Source: Lumbricus rubellus
Taxonomy: Eukaryota > Annelida > Clitellata > Crassiclitellata > Lumbricidae
Reading direction: 5' to 3'
NCBI GenBank assembly: GCA_945859605.1
Contig: OX243814.1
Span: forward strand, 24,145,686-24,209,685
Length of the DNA: 64,000 nt
The first letter of the stretch is position 1. Every line of letters starts with the position of its first letter. Shown one piece after another: positions 62,501 through 64,000 of the stretch. Below the pieces are notes generated by a model. The model did no database searches and was not told the DNA's origin. It worked only from the letters and a program-made list of their open reading frames with translations. The position numbers and the translations under genes were made by a program.

Positions 62501-64000
62501 ATCCATTTGAAGCGCGCGTTCGACTTGGAAATTCACCAGCAGGTGGCAGCAGTGTGCAGAAGATGCCTTCAAGTGACGCTCTGAATCCATTCAAACCAGG
62601 CAAGACGCTTCAGATGTCACCTTCGACACTTCAGATGTCACCTTCAGCATCGTCGAAAAACTTTGGTTTTACCGGGGACCATAATAACAAAGCGAAGAAA
62701 GTTTGCAGTTCTTCTGATGTCAGCAGCGATGATGTGAAAGAGGATAATTTCAGTGCTTCGTCCTCCGATGCGATAAAACCTATTTCAACCGATGAGGCAA
62801 CTACAACTGATGGCAAAACAGCTGATGGTGCAGCTAAGTATGTTTCAAACAAGATTTCTCTTCTGCTTTAACGTGAAGGGTTCCAATTGTTTCTGCGCTT
62901 GGTGCTCGTTGGACAGGTGACTGTCCTATGCTCGACTAAGCACATGTCCCACCCAAAGATATGATGAGTGTAGTTTTAGGTTTACTATTAATTAGGTTGT
63001 ACTGTCAATTAAGTCTTGTTCTTTGTTGACTTTTGGTTATGTTAAAGTTTGTCTTTCACCGAGTGAACAACATGATGATGTCTGATGAGCTCATGTGTTG
63101 TGTTGCTCTGCTTTGGAATACAAGAGCAAGCACAGTCCACTGTAGTTTCTCTTTTAATAGTCTCTGCAGACACCAAGGCTGTAGTTATTATTGACTACAT
63201 TGCAGATTTGTGCTGTAGTTATTGATATGCAGTTAGTTGCATGTGAGATTACCACGAGGATACAGGATTCCAAATCCAACTGCTTGATGACTCACTTGAG
63301 CTACTTGAGAACTGAAGTTGCCTGATCTTGAGCAAACATGGTGTGTTGGTTATAATGTAAAAAAACACTTAAATGATACTAGTAGCACAAGAAACATCTG
63401 AAAGTACCAAGATCCACACATTCCACAGCTGTGCAGTTAGGGTCATGTATTTGTACTCATTAACCCTTTAATGCCGGAGGGTATAGGATTTCCCATACCA
63501 TTTACTACCATCTCAGCATTAAAGGGTTAAGAAGACTTTCATCATGCTTTTCAGTAGATTATTTATGGATAGTTTGGTATTTTCTTGCTGTGCGTTAAGT
63601 TTGTGTCATTTTCTCGTTATGTTTCTAGCACAAAGTCAACTGGTTCTGTTAAGAAGCCAATTCGTCGGTTTAAGCCACCAGTGCGGAAAGTGTTACCTGA
63701 TATGGTAGGTTGTGAAGGAAAAGATGGCTAAAGTTTGTAATGAATGTTGGTTGAATGTTTAGTTGTGTTAAATTCATTTTTGCTAATATGATTTCAATTG
63801 ATTCAAAGTTTAACTTTTGCTCCATTTGGTATAATTCGTCTTTACAACACATGATTAATAAAAAAAATTATGGTTGATCTTGATTTTGGATAAATATTTT
63901 CAAAGTGTTCAGTTATTTATTTTATTCGTTCTGAAGGGATTTCTATTTTGGATCATAAAGGAAAGTGATTGTGCTTGATGTTTTGTATGTTATGTGTAGG
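44432..64000 (+). CDS. TACC: TACC-like (transforming acidic coiled-coil) protein, 3' end outside window
   Basis: Proposed exons: 44432-44596 (tentative), 51739-58548, 60816-60988, 61965-62837, 63629-63704, and possibly one starting at 64000 (tgtgtag|g closes the window). Phases of the last four agree. TACC proteins sit at centrosomes and spindle microtubules through a C-terminal coiled coil that binds the XMAP215/ch-TOG polymerase. That domain is not in the window. The assignment rests on exon 61965, which has SYAIDWDNFDESSNPF and a second NPF followed by SP repeats. This is the acidic DWD-x-F-x-x-NPF segment of vertebrate TACCs (HLDWDKMDDPNFIPF in TACC3). Overall acidity and a giant internal exon, as in vertebrate TACC2, are consistent. 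The symbol denotes the family only. Confidence 0.72.
44690..45310 (-). pseudogene. CR1/L2-type LINE, 3' fragment with RT C-terminus
   Basis: A minus-strand frame reads TTLVHVFVVSHRDYCSAKYN, then DSRVGSINRVLCTVARLIGR. This matches the H-A-F-V-x-S-R-L-D-Y-C-N and RVQNxAARL block of CR1/L2 reverse transcriptases. Further 3' it is frameshifted, and a ctacttaggagtgctcccagt tail ends near 44690. It is non-functional and reversed relative to TACC. Confidence 0.85.
45810..45990 (+). repeat. Inverted repeat, left arm
   Basis: About 180 bp (gtgcaatttaatagcataat, ttagattacgtaatattgtt, ttaacctgttaacgttgtgt) is the diverged reverse complement of 46905-47085. The arms enclose about 900 bp that contains a reversed LINE fragment. 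Confidence 0.85.
46275..46860 (-). pseudogene. CR1/L2-type LINE, second 3' fragment
   Basis: The minus strand encodes MYLQELCCPTSGVQWRSDLQ and FSVAGPRTWSRLPVSFRL, with frameshifts between. The SFSVAGPRxWNxLP block is a hallmark of the C-terminus of CR1/L2 reverse transcriptases. The tail tatatagcgcactttcacgg with ttactcagaagcactcc lies at 46285-46318. It is similar to 44690-45310 but a separate insertion, sitting between the inverted arms. Confidence 0.88.
46905..47085 (-). repeat. Inverted repeat, right arm
   Basis: Partner of 45810-45990. The shared phrases caggttaaactacc, cctaacaat, gtaatctaagg and ttaaattgcacgtt read in the opposite direction. The next element (47094) is inserted directly beside its end. 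Confidence 0.85.
47094..47472. mobile_element. 379-bp hAT MITE, copy B of the 22771 family
   Basis: The same ends (CAGGGCCGGATTAAGGC, GCTTAATCCGGCCCTG) and internal ggcggatgac/poly-A/aggtcatcaac units as 22771-23221, with fewer units. Flanks GCTGCCAA (47086-47093) and GCTGCCAG (47473-47480) agree at 7 of 8, so the duplication has picked up one change. Confidence 0.95.
47481..48355 (+). other. Unassigned, possibly a retroelement 3' end
   Basis: A 73-residue frame at 47516-47737 (starting MRFLLGISIFFLLHDILKDY) is followed by AATAAA at about 47957. This looks like the 3' end of a transcribed or retroposed sequence, but I recognise no family. The rest is featureless. Confidence 0.3.
48360..48510. 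repeat. Short interspersed repeat with ATT tail
   Basis: It starts after ttattattattaaataaat with ataacgcgcgcaaggtcaca and ends cggcgctatataaatcgtc followed by TTATTATTATT. The ggcgctatataaat phrase resembles LINE 3' tails elsewhere in the window. The family is not identified. Confidence 0.45.
48681..48842. mobile_element. 162-bp hAT-like MITE
   Basis: Ends CATGGGCGGAGTT and AACTCCGCCCATG are inverted. The 8-bp duplication TGTATCAA is exact at 48673-48680 and 48843-48850. The interior has two copies of ccttcttggggggg-type sequence and inverted ggctaagcccg/gggcttagctcc. Confidence 0.93.
48851..49930. other. No gene recognised; short CA/TG microsatellite
   Basis: A GTGTGTGT run lies at about 49778-49815. 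No exon, element end or RNA gene was found. Confidence 0.5.
49935..50668. mobile_element. Fold-back element with inverted arrays of 14-15-bp repeats
   Basis: The left array (49945-50080) repeats TTAATCCCGCGACA-type units about nine times, with variants such as TTAACCCCGGCGACA. The right array (50497-50668) has about eleven units of the inverse TGTCGCGGGATTAA. About 400 bp of AT-rich, non-coding DNA separates them. The right end, read inward, is GGTAGCACGACATTTAATC. The left end is less clear and no target duplication was identified. The architecture is the same as 36010-36712 with an unrelated repeat unit. Confidence 0.9.
50669..51738 (+). other. Upstream of the giant TACC exon
   Basis: It may contain an alternative promoter or 5' UTR for a transcript beginning at ATG 51739. 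A 76-residue frame at 51484-51714 is open but shows no recognised domain and stops just before the giant exon. No repeat ends were seen. Confidence 0.35.
51739..58548 (+). CDS. TACC: Giant acidic exon of the TACC-like gene, about 2270 codons
   Basis: One uninterrupted frame runs to the consensus donor CGA|GTAAGT. ATG 51739 (MAADELESKFSH) has a good context (AAAATGG), but upstream splicing into the exon is possible. The product is rich in Asp, Glu, Ser, Thr and Cys, without a folded domain that I recognise. A basic segment lies at residues about 90-165 (NQKVPRNTQNAKRNR, HTRSRKQSK). Low-complexity runs include DDDDDD (57100), seven Gln (57271-57291) and DDDDE. Short repeats include a tandem VNAASG pair (52348-52383) and an acidic LLEAVLDAE-type motif three times near the end (57184, 58084, 58471). 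It is joined in phase to the TACC-type exons downstream. Vertebrate TACC2 also has one giant exon. Function is unknown. Confidence 0.85.
58549..60815. other. TACC intron, no further feature
   Basis: AT-rich intron with a CACA/TATA microsatellite at about 59640-59695. There is no additional exon with matching phase that I can support. Confidence 0.6.
60816..60988 (+). CDS. TACC: TACC-like exon, 173 nt
   Basis: The acceptor ttcatttcag| enters in phase 0, matching the giant exon's donor. It encodes QNSKPLDGIKESK, an LASTTLASTI internal repeat, and SPPSQCSQRTSLG. The donor AGG|GTAAAT leaves phase 2, completed as Gly by the next exon. Polar and low in predicted structure. Confidence 0.82.
61965..62837 (+). 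CDS. TACC: TACC-like exon with DWD-NPF motifs, 873 nt
   Basis: The acceptor ttttgtgtttcag|G completes a Gly codon. The exon encodes an acidic, serine-rich segment, an E/K run (DEKEEEEEKEARR), then SYAIDWDNFDESSNPFEARV at about 62455 and DALNPFKPGK at about 62577. A tandem LQMSPST/LQMSPSA follows (two 21-bp units, 62608-62649). DWD-x-F-NPF plus SP repeats is the TACC-family signature. NPF tripeptides are also known ligands of EH domains. The donor TAA|GTATGT leaves phase 2. The frame reading on to a stop at 62871 is intronic. Confidence 0.85.
62838..63628. other. TACC intron with hairpin MITE
   Basis: Contains the 71-bp TTAA MITE at 63460. No exon in the correct phase was found. Confidence 0.6.
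63460..63530. mobile_element. 71-bp TTAA-bounded hairpin MITE, copy B
   Basis: TTAACCCTTTAATGCCGG at the left and GCATTAAAGGGTTAA at the right. The centre ggtatgggaaatcctatacc (in reverse) matches copy A at 23325. Same length as copy A and opposite orientation. Confidence 0.88.
63629..63704 (+). CDS. TACC: TACC-like exon, 76 nt, basic
   Basis: The acceptor gttatgtttctag| and the donor ATG|GTAGGT frame 76 nt. Phase 2 entry completes an Asn codon and exit is phase 0. The peptide TKSTGSVKKPIRRFKPPVRK then VLPDM is a basic, proline-containing stretch like the KKPxxxK(P/L)xxK segment following the NPF region in vertebrate TACCs. The next exon may begin at the very last base, after tgttatgtgtag. 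Confidence 0.78.

Overview
The window is animal nuclear DNA. It has spliced genes, GT-AG introns with one probable GC-AG intron, microsatellites, tRNA-derived SINEs, LINE debris and many small DNA transposons. The exon pattern of the kinase gene follows vertebrate ABL1, and the AGGCCTA-rich background and fold-back elements built from short tandem repeats fit a marine invertebrate. An echinoderm or another non-vertebrate deuterostome is my best guess, but the sequence does not prove it.

Two protein-coding genes are supported, both on the + strand. The first is an Abl-family non-receptor tyrosine kinase spread over 11 coding exons from 13275 to 38868. It has a myristoylation-type N-terminus (MGGQQGK), SH3, SH2, a complete kinase domain and a proline-rich tail. 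All exon phases close and give a 798-residue protein. The tail stops just after a PxxP-rich stretch, and no C-terminal F-actin-binding domain is visible, which is unusual for Abl.

The second gene is a TACC-like (transforming acidic coiled-coil) gene that runs off the right edge. It has a possible NRF1-type promoter at 42.3 kb, a candidate N-terminal exon at 44.4 kb, one giant acidic exon of about 6.8 kb (51739-58548), then exons at 60816, 61965 and 63629. The TACC coiled-coil domain should lie beyond base 64000. The giant exon itself is of unknown function.

Layout: 1-12.3 kb is repeat-rich DNA with no host gene (a LINE 3' end, an internally deleted hAT transposon with a perfect 8-bp target duplication, and several MITEs). 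12.2-13.4 kb is the Abl 5' end. 13.4-25.6 kb is a 12-kb first intron crowded with transposons. 25.6-38.9 kb holds the Abl SH3, SH2, kinase and tail exons. 38.9-51.7 kb holds the Abl 3' flank, the TACC 5' region and more transposons. 51.7-64 kb is TACC.

For many mobile elements both ends and the target-site duplications can be read directly, so their limits are base-exact. The most unusual are two fold-back elements at 36.0-36.7 and 49.9-50.7 kb with inverted arrays of 14-15-bp repeats, a hAT MITE inserted exactly into the A box of a tRNA-SINE, a TTAA-bounded C-rich element with two large perfect palindromes, and a 71-bp TTAA hairpin MITE present in two equal-length copies 40 kb apart.
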